The notes beneath the pieces were generated by a model. It was not told the origin of the DNA. It did not search any database and saw only the letters and a program-made list of their open reading frames with translations. A stretch of DNA of 64,000 nt. Source: Toxonevra muliebris. Taxonomy: Eukaryota > Arthropoda > Insecta > Diptera > Pallopteridae. Shown here piece by piece: positions 36,701 through 50,300 of the stretch. Position 1 is the stretch's first letter. Every line of letters begins with the position of its first letter. The stretch is taken from the NCBI GenBank assembly GCA_963691655.1, contig OY829327.1, positions 79,434,019-79,498,018 on the forward strand, given 5' to 3'. The translations under genes were made by a program, and so were the position numbers.

Positions 36701-38874
36701 AAAGAACATCTATAGAAGTTGACAGAACTTGAAAACCATCAGTATGCATCAGGGATGGCTGTCTACAATTAATTTGCATAAAAAAATATTTTTTTTCAAT
36801 TTTTAAACGTAAAAATTTAAAATTTATTTTTAAAAAAACTTTAAACGCGCTTTTCTCAAAATTATGCTTTTTGAACTGGTAAGACTGATATCTCAAGTTC
36901 TATTGAACTGATTTTGAAAAATCAAAATGCGTTGGAATATTTTTCTCTAAGAGGGATTCCAAGTAAAAATATGTGTTTTTTCGTTTTTTTGAGAAAAATT
37001 ACTTTAAAAAAAAGGGAAAGGTGAAAATTTCACTTTTTTGTGGTTCTACGTTATGCCTTTATTTTCATTAGCAAGATCGAAATTCATCCTACCACCAAAA
37101 ATGTATTTTTTTTTTTAACATTTCTAAGCAATTTCGTAATAAAATATCATAGTTTCTTAACAAAAATCCCCCAAAAAGTCAATTTTTCCAATTTTAAAGT
37201 GAATGCGAATGCAATGCCCCCTTTAGATAGTTTATTTGTTATATGTAAATATTCTAATTAATTTTCATTTTGGACGACAAAAACAAGAGAGAAATCAATT
37301 ACCACTCAGACACAGTTCAAAAAACTTAATTTTTTTGAAGTCTTGGAAGTAGATCCTAATAGAGCTCCAAAAAAAAAAAGAAAAAAAAAAAGGTTTCCGT
37401 TTTAAAAGTTTACATTTGATTTGTATTTTCCGCAAGTTTTGCCTTTAAGATAGTTGGAATGTTCAGTGAAATTGTTTTCAGAAAATTTCTCTGAAAAATT
37501 GAAACATGGTAACCCTTTAGCTGTCACAGCCACGGCTCTTAATTGGCTTCTTCAAAGAGAAATAATATGTTCCAGAAAAAAGTTTCTCGTAAATTTTTAC
37601 TATATCGGTGTGAAAGATTAAACTTCATTTTTGAAGTCCTAATATTTTTTGGTACTAAAACTGTATTAACTTTCTGGTGTTCAGCGGGTTATAATAAAAT
37701 TTTATGAACAATTTTCCTTTGAAACATATTAATACTTTTTAGGTCCTTTTAAAAGGATCAAAATACAGATTCTTGTGAAAAAAAACTTAAAAAAATATTA
37801 CTGTAAGTCGTTTAACACTCAATTCGTCGTTACCGAAAAATTAAGCAAATATTTTACTAAAATTGCCAAAGATAAATCCGCATGAAATATAAATTAGTTG
37901 TATGCTTTTAAAACGGCGAGAAACGCATGTTTTTTTTTTGTTCCACTTTCAAAACCTAGTTATTTTTTTGTTGGACTGTGTAATTTTTAATGAAATTAAA
38001 ATAGCTGAAAAATTTTTAATCACTTGCTATTCTTTATCAATGTAGTACGGACCATTCGAATTTTCCTACTTTTCAATTCTGTATTCATGTATGATTCATT
38101 AGAGAATTACACAAGACTAAGAAAGTTTTTAAATGAAAGAACCTCTACTAAAAAAATATTTATATTTTATGGAGCTTTAGTTTTAAGCATTTGCAAGCGA
38201 GTTGTAAATGCTGCAGCAGGAGAAAACTTAACTTTTTTAATAAAACAATGACATTTTTATTACACTAAAAATCTATTCAAATTGTAGGTATAACTAGTAG
38301 TAAATATTTCCAGCGAAGATCACTATGCCTAGGCATGGAATGAATTTAATAATGTAGTGGACGCTTTTATCATAACGGGTTATTTCCGCTATTAAATAAT
38401 GAAGTATCTACACATATTCTGCACTTCCTGTTAGATAAGAAAATGTCTGCTCACACATTGAACGCCATATTGAAAATTTTAAACTTTACACTAAAAAAAA
38501 CGATTTTTTTCAATTTGAATAAATTTTTATGTTTCACTTTAAAACAATAACAAAATGTGTTGAATTTAAATCCAGCTTTCTTTGAAAACTATTTTTTTTT
38601 AGCAATTTAACCGGCCGGCTTAAATTTAACTTTCGAAAGCAGCAGTAACTATAGCCAAAATTCTTTGTCACATTGTCGCACAAAAATGAAATACGCAAAA
38701 ATAAAATTTCAATATTTTCACATTTCTCGTATTAAATATATAAAAATATATTTTTGCACAACTTACCTGAAATGTAAATTTAATAATTTCAAATGGTTTT
38801 TCTAATGATGCTTGCAAGTTCTGTTGAATTTTTTTAGATTTTCACAAAGTTAAGGAAAAATTCCTACCACTTAC

Positions 38875-38897
38875 CTCGAGCACAAAAGACGGAAAGG
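38875..38897 (-). promoter_or_regulatory. Possible distal 5' non-coding exon of eEF1alpha2
   Basis: On the minus strand CCTTTCC fits the TCT initiator (YCTTTYY) used by translation genes, and CTCGAG followed by GTAAGT is a strong donor 22 bases later. The nearest downstream minus-strand gene is eEF1alpha2, with an acceptor-like site near 28992. This is speculative: the motifs are short. Confidence 0.2.
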
Positions 38898-41475
38898 CCG
38901 ATTTTCACAAAGGCTACGATGCACATGCGCTGGAATAGCACCAACATCCACATCTAACCACATCACCAACACATAGCGCATAGAGTATAGAGCATGTAGA
39001 GAACCAAAGCTCAATGCAACTGTGGTAGTACGCGCCATCACTACCTATTACCTTATTCCACTACTGCCTCCTTTTTGATGAGGTAGGAGTGAAACTGTGG
39101 CGGCAAGCGAGTGCACTAGCAATTGCAAATGTGAATCGTTTGCATAAGTGCAAGTGGGAAAATTCATATGCAGCAACGACCGCCGAGTTGCTGTGAAGGG
39201 AGAATGTACAGGGAGTGAAGGGCTCGGGATTTCGGTTTATCGACGTTGTCGATATTGCTTGACTCGGTTATTGCTGTTGCTATTGCTGTGTCTATTTGTT
39301 GGTGGTTGCTTCCAATCAACGTTTTCATTGCTTTATTTTATACTTATTACTGTTTTTATTGTGTGTATGCATATGTAAAATGCACGCATGCAGCAGGGCG
39401 CAACTTATTTGTTGTGTTGGTTTTCGAATTGTCACATTTGTGGCTAAAAATACTCAATTGCTTTTTAAAGTGACCACAAAACAGACGTTATTTTGAATTT
39501 GCATTGATGCAATTGAGATATACCGTGAGGGGTTCTAACTTTTTTTTTTATTACTATATAAAGCTAGTGCAACAAGGCAAATATCATGTTGTACTGCAAG
39601 AGGTCCATAACAGCGCAGGAATTGTGGATAATACAATATGTATATTCTATTGTAGCAACATCAATTATAGAAATAGCAATAAACTTGCCTAGAAAATACA
39701 TACAGACAACACAATCAACCTAATATGGCACGCAGTAGCCTATCAGAATGAACCAGGAAATGCACTCCGTTGAATACTGAAGAATATTACTGAGTAGCAA
39801 GAAAGAAACGAACAAAAATACGTTATTTCTAATCACCCGCATTGAACAGATAAACAAACAGCTCGAGTTCAAAAGTAGGAACAATATCAGAGTCATATGC
39901 TGGAGTTACACGCATGAGTTAAGAACCAAACATTGAGAATCCTTGAGAAAAGCACCAATTATCTTTGAATGAAAGCCAATATGGTATATTGGAATAATTG
40001 CAGATAGTCTAGTTTGTCTCTATTGAGGTATACTCAAATAGAGTATGAGAAAAACTAAATAAATTAGACAAGAGAAATGAATGGAGTAACCTTATTGAAG
40101 AAGTCCTCAAATTGGCACCAAAGATAGTGAGCATAGAAGCTCATTACGGAAATTAAAAGCGGAGGGATAACAGATACAGCATTTCAACCTACGGTTTCGA
40201 TTGCAGATGTTATCGATGATGTTAGCGCAATGCCTGAATATAAGTAAAAACAACTTAAATATGGCTATGAACTTCAGTGCATTGGAGACTAAGGGGAGAG
40301 CTATAGTACAAGGTAGTTACTATCTGAAATATCAGAGCATTTCCTCTTATATTGTGATTCTAAATAAATCCATAAAAATCGGAGTATTCAGAGATCATGG
40401 ATATAATACACCAGTAAAAGGTAAATTATCGTTTGCGTTCGTCGTTCTAAGACAACCATGACTTACAAATTACTGAAAAGAGCATAACTATAATTGCTAG
40501 GGGTTATTCTTTACAATTAATACAACAAAATATAGATGATTGCCGGTTTCGTCCCTAAGTTTTGTAACAACGTTATTTTGTTCAATATTCATGTAAATTT
40601 TCAATTAAGAATACGAAAAATGTGCTGTAAAATTGTATTCAAGAAAAGAACAGGACAGCAATTGCGAGAAACATCAGAATGTATCCTCTTGTAATACCAG
40701 GCGTTCTCTTGAAGAACACTACTTCTCAAAATCACACATCGCAACCTTTCTTAGGGAGCCTAGTCTAGTGAAAAGCTTACAAACAACCGCGATACACTGG
40801 GGTACAATGTACATTTGGGAGCCAAATCAGGTGGTCAGAATTTTAGTTGAAGAACAGTGAACGATACAGATAGGAGCCGTAGCGTGCAAAAGTGGTGTAA
40901 ATTAATTTTTTTTATTATTTGGATTTTCATTTTCAGGCAATAATTTTGACATCATTTAGTTTCCTATAAAAGTGATGTACGTCTAGGTTGAACATGTGTT
41001 CTATAAAGTTGCCTATATATGGGGAAAATAAATTTAAAAAGAACCCTGTTTTGTACAGCAATTCTACAAAACCAATATATTTTCAAAAATCTGATTTTGA
41101 CTTACACCACTCTTGCACGCAACGGCTCATATAAGGTTCATTAGCGTTCGTCATCCTTATCCTTTGTAATATAATATATAATTCCTGGTGACTATTTTCA
41201 CTCTTTCCAAAGAATCCAACAAAACATAGATTACTTTTACGATCTCGTCTCTAAACTCATTTGTTCGATTGGCTTCCAGACTTTCATGATTAGTGCTCAC
41301 AAATACACTAAAATACACACAAATACACTAAAATTTTATTTTTTCAATACCTACCCTCAATTTTCTACTAAGAATATAAAAAAAAAAGTGTTGCAAAATT
41401 GTATTCAGCTAAAATACTATCATTTTTTCATTTTATTAAACAAAATCCCTTAATTGATAAGTTATGCGATAAACA

Positions 41476-42210
41476 TTACGCCCATTCACTGTCTGAATCG
41501 TATTCTGTCCAAGGTAACTTCTCACCCGGTTGCAAATTTTTCTTTTTCAAATATTCATCAAATTGTTCTGGTATGGACATAAATTTACGTATTTTTTGAC
41601 GAAATTGTTTCCATGTCCATTGATCATGATTACGCCGGTCAATTACCATAGCCTTGTAATTGAATTTGTACTTATCAAGGAAATATGAGAGGTGCTTAAC
41701 AACGCCTTTAGGCAATCTAAAACAATATCAAATCAGAAATACTTAGCACAAATATACATACATAATGATCATGTATATTGAATTACCTTAACAATGAATC
41801 TCTATGCTCATTAGCCTGCGATTCCAATTGCTGTACCACAAAACCTTTAGGTCTTTCTACCACTTTTTTTGACTTATCCTGCTCATCAATTTCTTCCTCA
41901 ACGAAACCATTAACCACTTTAACAATTTTTAAACGGTTCTGTTTGTAATTTGGTATGGGAACCGTTTTGTTAACATTTGATGAGAGACCCATTTCATAGT
42001 AATTCCGATTTGGCTTTTTGTGGTCCTCCCAAACTTTCTTTAAAGTGATACTAAGAAATAATACATGTTATAGAATTGATTGGGTTTGTTTGCTAGAAAA
42101 TTAGAAACTTACTCCTTGATCTTTCCTGTGGATTTTCTCGTCTTATTTAATGTTTTTCTGTTAACACTATAGCGATAACGTTTTTTAGAATGTTGCTTGC
42201 GTATTTTCAT
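41476..42210 (-). CDS. Nucleolar protein 16 (NOP16), ribosome biogenesis
   Basis: Three exons, 42210-42113, 42050-41787 and 41716-41476, encode 200 aa; human NOP16 is 178 aa. NOP16 is a 60S pre-ribosome assembly factor in the nucleolus. Family features are clear: a basic N-terminus KKRYRYSVNRKTLNK, then WEDHKK and EMGLSSNVNKTVPIPN, and a C-terminal half with YFLDKYKFNYKAMVIDRRN and QIRxK-like KQFRQKIRKF. The C-terminus ends in an acidic tail, YDSDSEWA. The start at 42210 is the first ATG and begins the conserved basic block. AATAAA lies 39 bases past the stop. It is transcribed divergently from CstF50. Confidence 0.9.
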
Positions 42211-43463
42211 TTTTTAATTTTATATTTTTGTAGTTATTTATTAAAATTACTTGATATTTCCAATTCACACGTGTTTGATTTTTCTAAATGCGATTTTATT
42301 TTAACATTTCTATTGTTCTGCATGTTGTAATTCACAGTAGCGAGAGACAGGGCTGCAATTGTTAATAAAATAGATGCTCAATTAGTATGAAAGAAAAAAA
42401 ATAATAAAAACCGAAGTGGAGAAGTTACCGATGCATTGAATACCTTTATATTTATAAAAGAATAGATTATTTATAAAAAGAATTTAAAATAGAGTACAAT
42501 TACATGCAAGAATTATATTTCTTGCATGTTAGGTTTGTGAGGCTTGCGGACTAGACAAGCATGCACTGTTATTGAATTGAGTTCTCGTTATCAAACTCGA
42601 CATTCAGGCAACGAAGTACTGTATGGCCATGCAGCGTGCAATAGAACTCATATAGATAGTTTCTTTTAAACAAATTAAAAAGTGAACGTCATTATATTGA
42701 GTTTAAGATTTCTTTTTAATATGTATTATAGTGTCCGATGTTTTAAATATAAAAATCTAAATATAAATTTTTTCAACCTATTTACAAACAAAAATAATAG
42801 GTACTTCAAATATAAAGTTGACCAGCAGCACTAAATAACTGTTAAACTAGTCACATGGCGCTGACAAATATTTTTCTGCCATTTGCTTTAAAGGGGTCGT
42901 ATGGTATGGCGGCTGTGTTATTAATGCTTGAACATTTTTCTCTTTCTTTATTACACTTTATTTACGAATTCATGGAGAACAAAGAAATATAGATCACTGC
43001 TTCAGTCGACCCATTTGTTTTTCTTTTGCTGCCTGCACATTTATTGCAGTATCATCTGGTTAAATGTATAATATATAGAAGAAAATATTTATATGTGTAC
43101 AAACTACATTTTAAATCAAATTATATATTATAAATAGATATATATGTAGTGCAATGTATGAACATGTAGCTTTAAAAATTTAAAACCTTTTGTGACATAT
43201 TAAGTTCATTTTTAGCTAAGGATAATATGGTTTTATTTGTAAAGTACGTTTATATTTTTCTCTTCGTACAATTGTATTTTCACTCGATGCAACACTGCTT
43301 GTTGAGCAGAGAATAAACAAAGGCAACTCTTTCTTGTGTCTATTGTGAACGATCACTTTGTTTGTGCTTGGGTAGCCGGTCATATTTATTAGGCTTGTGG
43401 AAATATATATTGAATATTATATTCTTGCTTAAATAGTTTACAAAAAAATAAATATAAAACAAA
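42211..43463. promoter_or_regulatory. Divergent promoter region between NOP16 and CstF50
   Basis: About 1.25 kb separates two oppositely transcribed genes. It contains AT-rich sequence and a perfect short hairpin near 42503-42530 (ACATGCAAGAA with its inverse). I recognise no specific core promoter element. Confidence 0.4.
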
Positions 43464-44877
43464 ATGCGTAACATTGAAATCTTAGATCCACGAAATTTGG
43501 TCAAGAATCGTGAAATTCTTTATAGGCTGGTCATTAGGTAAGAAATAAGATAATACCATCACAATACAAAAACATTTGACAATAATTTTTGCATTCTTTA
43601 TAGCCAACTGATGTATGACGGCCTAGAAAAATTCGCAATGGAGCTGTCGATGCTGGTAAAGGCAGATGAGTGTGCACCAAGCGAACGTCTGCTGCACGTA
43701 ATGATTGCTGGCATGCAAGCGCTCACGGAGAAGGAGGTAGCACCAAAAGATGATGTGCTGCCAGGTATTGATCTTGAGTTTGAGCCAGAAGGTTCAGCGC
43801 TGGCACCAGAGCCTGCCTCTTATGAAACAGCATATGTCACATCACACAAACAATCATGCCGCGCAGGAGCCTTCAGCCATGATGGCACTTTAGTAGCGAC
43901 AGGCAGTGTTGATGCTAGTATCAAGATACTCGATGTAGAGCGCATGTTGGCCAAATCAGCGCCTGAAGATCTTGAGCCGGGGCGAGAACAACAAGGTCAT
44001 CCCGTTATACGCACACTATACGATCATACCGACGAGGTGGCCTATTTGGAATTTCATCCCAAAGAGCATATTCTTGCGTCTGGCTCACGTGATGGCACTG
44101 TTAAACTGTTCGATATTGCCAAACCATCTGTGAAGAAAGCCCATAAAGTTTTTACCGATTGTGAACCCGTCACTTGTATATCATTCCATCCGTCTGGGGA
44201 TTACATGGCCATCGGCACAGAACATTATGTATTGCGTGTCTATGATATACACACGTCTCAGTGCTTCGTAAGCGCCATACCATCGCAACAGCATAAATCT
44301 GCAGTGACTTGTGTTAAATTTGCGCCGACCGCCAAACTCTACGCTACTGGTAGTTTGGATGGTGCAATCAAGATTTGGGATGGTGTAAGTGGGCGTTGCA
44401 TAAATACTATACCAGAGGCGCATGCAGGCGCTGAAATATGCTCGCTTGAATTTACGCGCAACGGCAAGGTAACGAGTTTTATAGTGTGCATGCGATTTTA
44501 GTATTTAATTTTTATTTTCTTTCTTTCTCTTAACACAGTATTTACTTTCTTCTGGCAAGGATTCTTTGGTTTATCTTTGGGAACTCTGTACTAGCCGCCC
44601 CATACAAACTTATACTGGCGCTGGCACCACTGGCAAACAAGAGCACAATACCCAAGCAGTTTTCAATCATACCGAAGATTATGTGCTCTTTCCCGATGAG
44701 GCTACCACTTCGTTATGTTCTTGGAATTCACGCAATGGCGGTCGTTTAAATCTTATGTCCTTGGGTCATAATGGCCCAGTGCGTTTCATAACACACTCAC
44801 CGAATTCGCCCGCTTTTCTAACATGTTCGGATGATTTTCGTGCACGTTTCTGGTATCGGAGAACTACAAATCAGTAG
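43464..44877 (+). CDS. Cleavage stimulation factor 50 kDa subunit (CstF50 / CSTF1)
   Basis: Three exons, 43464-43537, 43604-44468 and 44539-44877, encode 425 aa; human CSTF1 is 431 aa. CstF binds the GU-rich element downstream of mRNA cleavage sites, and the 50K subunit joins CstF77 and the RNA polymerase II tail. The N-terminal dimerisation helix region ([15 protein letters not shown]) is followed by a linker with GIDLEFEPE and then seven WD40 repeats, for example [49 protein letters not shown] and [12 protein letters not shown]. The protein ends FRARFWYRR. The ATG in exon 1 gives the conserved [16 protein letters not shown] start. AATAAA is at 44971. Confidence 0.96.
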
Positions 44878-45269
44878 AAAACCATACAGTTTACAATAGT
44901 TTTAATGTATTAAATTAAGATTTTTAGTTGTTAGTCTTTAATGATATTTGTCGACAAACCGATAACTTAAAATAAAACTGCTATTAACTTATCAGTATTT
45001 TGAAGTGGTATTTTAATGATATGAAAGAGATCAATATCTTTAAGCATCCTACGGAACGAATATAAAACAAGTTTCAAGTTTTTTTTCGCGGTCACGATTA
45101 CTTTCCATAAAAAGTATGTGAAGAAGTTTTTAATATTTTTTTTATTAAACAGCCAAAAGACAATTGAATTCAACTTCAGTAAATGAAATATTCTTTATTA
45201 ACTTGAACCGCGGGTATGCCACTAGAAAACCCATATTGCCCAGCTTCTCAAAGCAAATTTTCAATTCGT

Positions 45270-45651
45270 TCACCAAACGCAAGAGACCACCGCATGGTAG
45301 TCGCATACACCATCTTTTTCTTTTTTTTTTTTTTTTTTTTTCTTTTTGGAAAGAGGAAGGTTGGCCGCAACTTCTACAAAAATGTTGGACCTGCAGCACC
45401 ACCACCAAAATATTGCAGAACTGGTTTATTATCATTTCTATAAACTGTACAAAGCATAATAGTATATTATATAGCATTATGTAATGTATGTACAAGTACA
45501 ATTGCTGTACATACCCAACGGGCCCGATTGTCAGCAGCTCGCCTGAGGAGTAAAAGGTCAGCACTTGTTGTTTTTGTTTTGTTAACGACCACTTGCTGCC
45601 GAAAAGCAATCGTTTCCGAATCAAACAACGACAAGATCGTCGTAATTTCAT
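45270..45651 (-). CDS. Possible small two-exon gene, product not recognised
   Basis: Exons 45651-45515 and 45390-45270 join in frame to an 85-aa basic protein. Exon 1 ends in GTATGT, and exon 2 begins after GCTGCAG. Exon 2 contains a lysine run encoded by an A tract, so an error in the tract length would change the end. A minus-strand AATAAA lies near 45205. The N-terminus is Arg/Lys/Cys-rich. I know no matching family; it may be chance. Confidence 0.25.
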
Positions 45652-45766
45652 AGGGTGGCCAGACTATACTTTTTTTTCGTTTTCAAACCGAAATATTCAG
45701 TAAACTCATCGTTTTCAAGCTGATAAACTTTTTATTATATTTTGGTTACACTAAAAAACAAGAAAA

Positions 45767-46041
45767 ATGCAAACGAAATTCAAAAATAAACGTAGCAGTC
45801 ATTCGCTTGTTGTTTTAAAGCGAAATGGTCATCGGCAATTGCTGAAAGTAATGAAAAGGTATGAACGTATATATAAATTAAATTGAAAAAATATATCAAA
45901 TGAAAAAATACCATATAATGTGTGTATATCTTTTGTATTAGCAGATAGTGTTAAAAGGGAAAATTTCGGCTTCAACCAATTTGAAGCAGCGATGAGGATC
46001 TTATAGATGATGCCGCAAGAAATTCCGCCAAAATAAATTAA
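45767..46041 (+). CDS. Possible small two-exon gene, product not recognised
   Basis: Exon 45767-45858 starts MQTKFKNKRSSHSL and ends in AG/GTATGA. The best downstream acceptor (TTTGAAGCAG) gives exon 45990-46041 and a 47-aa protein ending DEDLIDDAARNSAKIN. A second acceptor (GATAG at about 45949) gives a different tail. A basic first half with an acidic tail looks like real coding, but the length is short. It starts 116 bp from the oppositely directed candidate at 45651, so they could share a promoter. Confidence 0.3.
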
Positions 46042-46942
46042 ACTTTAATCTTAAATACTTAGTTATAACTATAAGTAATATATATTTGGTTATTTAAAAG
46101 TTATTTAAAATATAAAGTGATAAAACATGAAAATCAAAGTTTGCCCTTATTTTATAAAGCAGAGTGGAGGTAAAAACGAATGAACTGCTGACGCAAAGAT
46201 TTCGTGAGAGGTCTTTTGAAGCACTTAGAAAAGAAGAAGAAGAATGTTGTAGAGCAGGGCAGTGGAAAAATGCGAACGAACTGCTGACGCAAAGATCTCA
46301 TGGGAGGCCTTTCAAAGCACTCCAAAAGGAGGGTAAACGGAGTGATTTTTTCCAATGACATGCAATGTTAAAAACGTAATGGTGTGTCATACGGAGAGGA
46401 AGCGCCTACAGCTGACTTGTCAGCACTCCGAAAGGCCTTTTGGAGTGCTTTTTTCCCCCGTTGGGATATGACAGTAGGCAAAGGGATAAATCTTCCCTTG
46501 AAAATTAGATACTTTCTGAAAGCCACATTCCCTATTGAATGATACCTGGTTTTTCCTGGAAAAATATAAGGGAAAAGGGTCACCGGTGTCCCATTGATCG
46601 CCAAAGGGTTAATCGCATATATTTACTTGCTCATGAAATTGGAAAAAAACCTAAACAATCCTTAGCGGAAAAAATTTTCTTTCGAAACAATTTTTCCATT
46701 ATTTTTATCAATGTTATTATCAAGAGGTTGAAACCTTTAAAAACAGCGTGTTTGGCCATTTTTAGAAAATTGTGGAGCTGAACCCTGTCGTGCTACAAAC
46801 TTTGCTAATATCAAAAATTAACGGCTGAACCATGCCCTTTCAAATAAGCCCTAAGCTAAATTGTTCGCATGCGTCTTTAGAGCAGAGGTTATGCTTATGT
46901 CTAGGGATGCATGACAAAAATGTAAGCAGAACTTCTCATAAC
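46042..46942. repeat. Intergenic with repeated 46.2-46.45 kb motif
   Basis: CGAACTGCTGACGCAAAGAT occurs near 46270 and, slightly changed, near 46177, followed each time by TCRTGRGAGG and CTTT..AAGCACT. Related inverted text (AAAGGCCTTTTGGAGTGCTT) follows near 46430. A small degenerate repeat family; no gene. Confidence 0.45.
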
Positions 46943-47318
46943 CAGTGTGGCCAACTTTTATTTCTCAAAATCCGCTAAAATGAAGAATAAAGCGCGTATT
47001 TTCTTAAAAAAAGCGCAAAATTTTTTTCTCAATCCATTTAAACTTTCTCACTAATACACGCACACATCGGCTACTTCTAGCCAATGAAAATTTCTTTGAT
47101 TTTTCGAAGATAATACATATTCTCAACTTATAGCACTTTACTTGAATGTTTATGTTGTAAAATGAAATAAAAAATTACAATGTTTCGATTAAAATTTTGT
47201 TAAGATTATTCAGGAAATCGATTATTTAGTGGAGCTAACCGGTAAATCACTTTTTTCCGCGTTTTAATTTTAAAAAAGCACAAAATTTAGCGGCAAAAGC
47301 GCTGAGTTGGCCACACTG
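46943..47318. mobile_element. hAT-type MITE, copy 2 (376 bp)
   Basis: The terminal repeats CAGTGTGGCCAAC and GTTGGCCACACTG are perfect. A perfect 8-bp target duplication CTCATAAC flanks it at 46935-46942 and 47319-47326. It shares long blocks with copy 1 at 632-926 (for example AATCCGCTAAAATGAAGAAT) but is about 80 bp longer near 47110-47230. Confidence 0.92.
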
Positions 47319-50300
47319 CTCATAACCAGTTGTGAACAGGGTTGCCGTTTCGCTTATTTGTAAGCAAATTTGCTTACTTTTTTTACGGTTGTGCACACGG
47401 TTTTTTTTTTTTACGGTTGAACTAAAATTTGCAAGAAAATTTTGATCTATTGGCATCATTTTTTTATTACTCCCTTTATTTCGTTTTTTTTTTCATTCGA
47501 TAAGAATGGGTAGCACTAATTATGTTCATGCATGCTTGGTGTCATCCCTGCGAGTTATCGAATGAAAAATGTAAGTAGTACCAGAATTACATAGGGCCAA
47601 AAATTTTCAATCAAATTTTCAAGTAATTTAGGTATCACGACTGCGCACACAGTTTTTCTCCATTACATCAAGTTCTCCCACAATGACCTGAAGTCGGAAA
47701 AATGGGATCTTGTTTATTTCAGCAGATACGAATTTTATGTCTGATGCAAAGTTGTTAATCACAAAGAGATAAACAATACACACTTTTCCTCCAACTCTTA
47801 CCCTTTCTCTTGGAAATGGGATTTTAAACGCCCTTTTTCCATAAATGGCAGATCAAAAAACACCATTGAGAAAACTATTATACTGTTTTTGGAGAAAATG
47901 TGTCTTGTTAAAAACTATGAGGGGTCCTAGAACATTAGAATGACCTACTAGGTACATATTTCCCAGAATAATGCAAATACAGAGCCAAGACATTAACACT
48001 ACATAAGAAAATAATGGAATCATTTGTTGTTGTAATTACATTAGGCCTCCATGTGGAGCCAAGAAAGTTTAAAAGAAAATATTTAACTGGTTAAAAAAAA
48101 AAAATTTTTTATTGGCTCCGCATGGGATTGAACCACGTGTCAAATTTTTTAGGCCGTGGCAACTCTGGTTGTGAATAAATATAAAAATTAAACAACATTT
48201 CAGTTTCATTTTAAAAAATATTTAATGCATATTTTTATGTTTACAAAATTATTGAAAAAAAAACTATAGTATATGTATAAAAGTTATTTATAGTAGGTAT
48301 GTATTAAAAATTGAGCGTTTCAATTAAATTGTAAGTAGTAAATTTTTTTTACAATTATGTATATGAATATTATTATTTATATTTTTTTTTTTTTTTTTTT
48401 ATTTATAAAAATAGTAATAATTGCTTGTTGTATTGCTTAAGTGTTCCTTTTGAGAGAAAATTTGAGCAATTTCATTTCCATTTTTGTAAGTAATTTTCAT
48501 TCCGATAATAATATCAACAAATTTTAGTGTTATAAAAAAAAGAACTATAATGTAAAATAAATCACTGGAAGTCCTTTGCGTATTTTGTTGCATAGCATAG
48601 TAGTAATTTTGTTGCGTTTTTGTATTGTAATATAATAATGGTAAGAGTTATTTATGGAGCTTAAAAATAATACAAAAAATAAACTAAATAATTTACTATT
48701 ACTAAAGAATATTTAATTGAATAAAAATATGTATGTGTTTGCTTTACTGCATTTAATTAAGTATTTCATTTATTTATTTCTTTTTTTTAACATAACTATC
48801 AAGTCTTGTAACTTAAATATATGGTTATTTTTAGAAAACACTATTTATATAATAAAGAAATTAATTGCACAATTTGCAGCAAAGTGTTCGCTTAAAACAA
48901 CTTCTGTTTAGTTTTTTTTTTTTTTTTTTTTTGATTTTTTTCGCTTACATTTGAGTATTGTTTATAGTATATTTATATACAACTTGTTTTTATATGCAAC
49001 TCTAATAGGTCAAATACTAATCAAACTAACTTAAATAATAAAAAAAAAAAACTTAAACATTAAATCAAAAATCACAACTAAAGAGAGAAAGTCTCAAATG
49101 TACAAATAAAAAAAGAAAATAAATATTTAGTAATTTTTTTGGACCATTACAATAAAAAAAAACAAACGTTTTTAATTTAAAGATTTCAGAGAAAAATGGG
49201 GGACGGAAGATAAACAAAAAATATTGCAAAAACTTTTTATTTTTATGAATTTTAAAATTTATTTAGTATTATTGTACTTTGTTGATAAAACTATAAACCA
49301 ATTATTAAATTTATTATGTAAAGATATATCTATATGTGGTGAGTGTTGTAGTATTGTAAAATATATGTAAAATTATAAAGGCCAAGTTTACATAAGATAA
49401 TTGAAATCTAAAAAAAAATATATAAAAAATCACATATTCATAGAGAAAAAGCTTTAGTAGTATAGGCCTGAGTTTTTCAGATCAGAACCATGGACCAGTG
49501 TTGTACATTTCTATCAAATTTTCGACACTGAATATCCAAATGTGGCGGCAGAAATTCATTTTTTGCTATATATCAGTATTCGGATCAGTATTCCAATAAA
49601 TTGCAAAGTCTAGCGATGGCGATATTATTTTTAGAAATTGTCCCAAGTCTCTTTAATTAGAGAGCCCACAAAGCAAATCTAAACTCAAAAAAAAAAAAGT
49701 GAAAAGTAAATGATTGTATTTGATTGTGAAACTGTTTCGCATGTTTGTCAAAAACCCGAATTTTAGAGTAGATTACCTCAAAGTCATTTAGGGTAGAGGA
49801 CTCAAATTCGGATTCAGCATCAAAAATTTAATTTTCATGAAGTGATTTGTGATTGTTTGTGTTTTTCTTCCAAATTTGATCTGATATTCAAAGTCATATC
49901 TTGTTTCAATTCAGTTCTAATCTGAATGGCTTTTTACCTATCAGTGCCCTTCATTGATTACAGAAAAAAAATTCCCGATCCCGAGCTCAACTAGTCTCTG
50001 GAGCCAATACCTAACCGGCAAAATGTACAAATAAAAGCAAAGCATTTAATATGAAGATTAATTTTTATTAAACTTTTATTGAAAAAATAAAAAGAATATT
50101 ATTTCAACAAATAAATTATTTAGCTTTTTTGATTTTTTATTGGTCTTGTGGTACTCTATTATGGTAGTCAAAAAAGCAGAAATGCTTCACAATTACGGCA
50201 ACAACTAGCACGTTTTGTCATTATTTGTACTAGATGACTCGCTCTATCTGTACGCCCAACATATTCATTTGTTTAATTCGAGAAACAGATGACAAAAAAA

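Larger units (their letters stand above)
32371..41475. other. Gene-poor 9-kb interval
   Basis: AT-rich with long homopolymer runs. It holds a repeated GATCCGAATTAC motif (32.9-34.5 kb), a G-rich tract (33.55-33.67 kb), diverged copies of a dispersed repeat (about 36.5-36.7 kb, like 62.4-62.6 kb), and splice-site-like sequences on the minus strand near 38.77 and 38.88 kb. No protein-coding gene is recognised. Confidence 0.45.

Noticed and set aside
36438..36896. 152-codon minus-strand open frame
   Set aside because: It overlaps a dispersed repeat also found at 62.4-62.6 kb and has no domain; likely chance.
48040..48170. tRNA-like B box (GTGGTTCAATCCC on the minus strand)
   Set aside because: No A box at the right distance and no cloverleaf could be formed; at best a SINE remnant.
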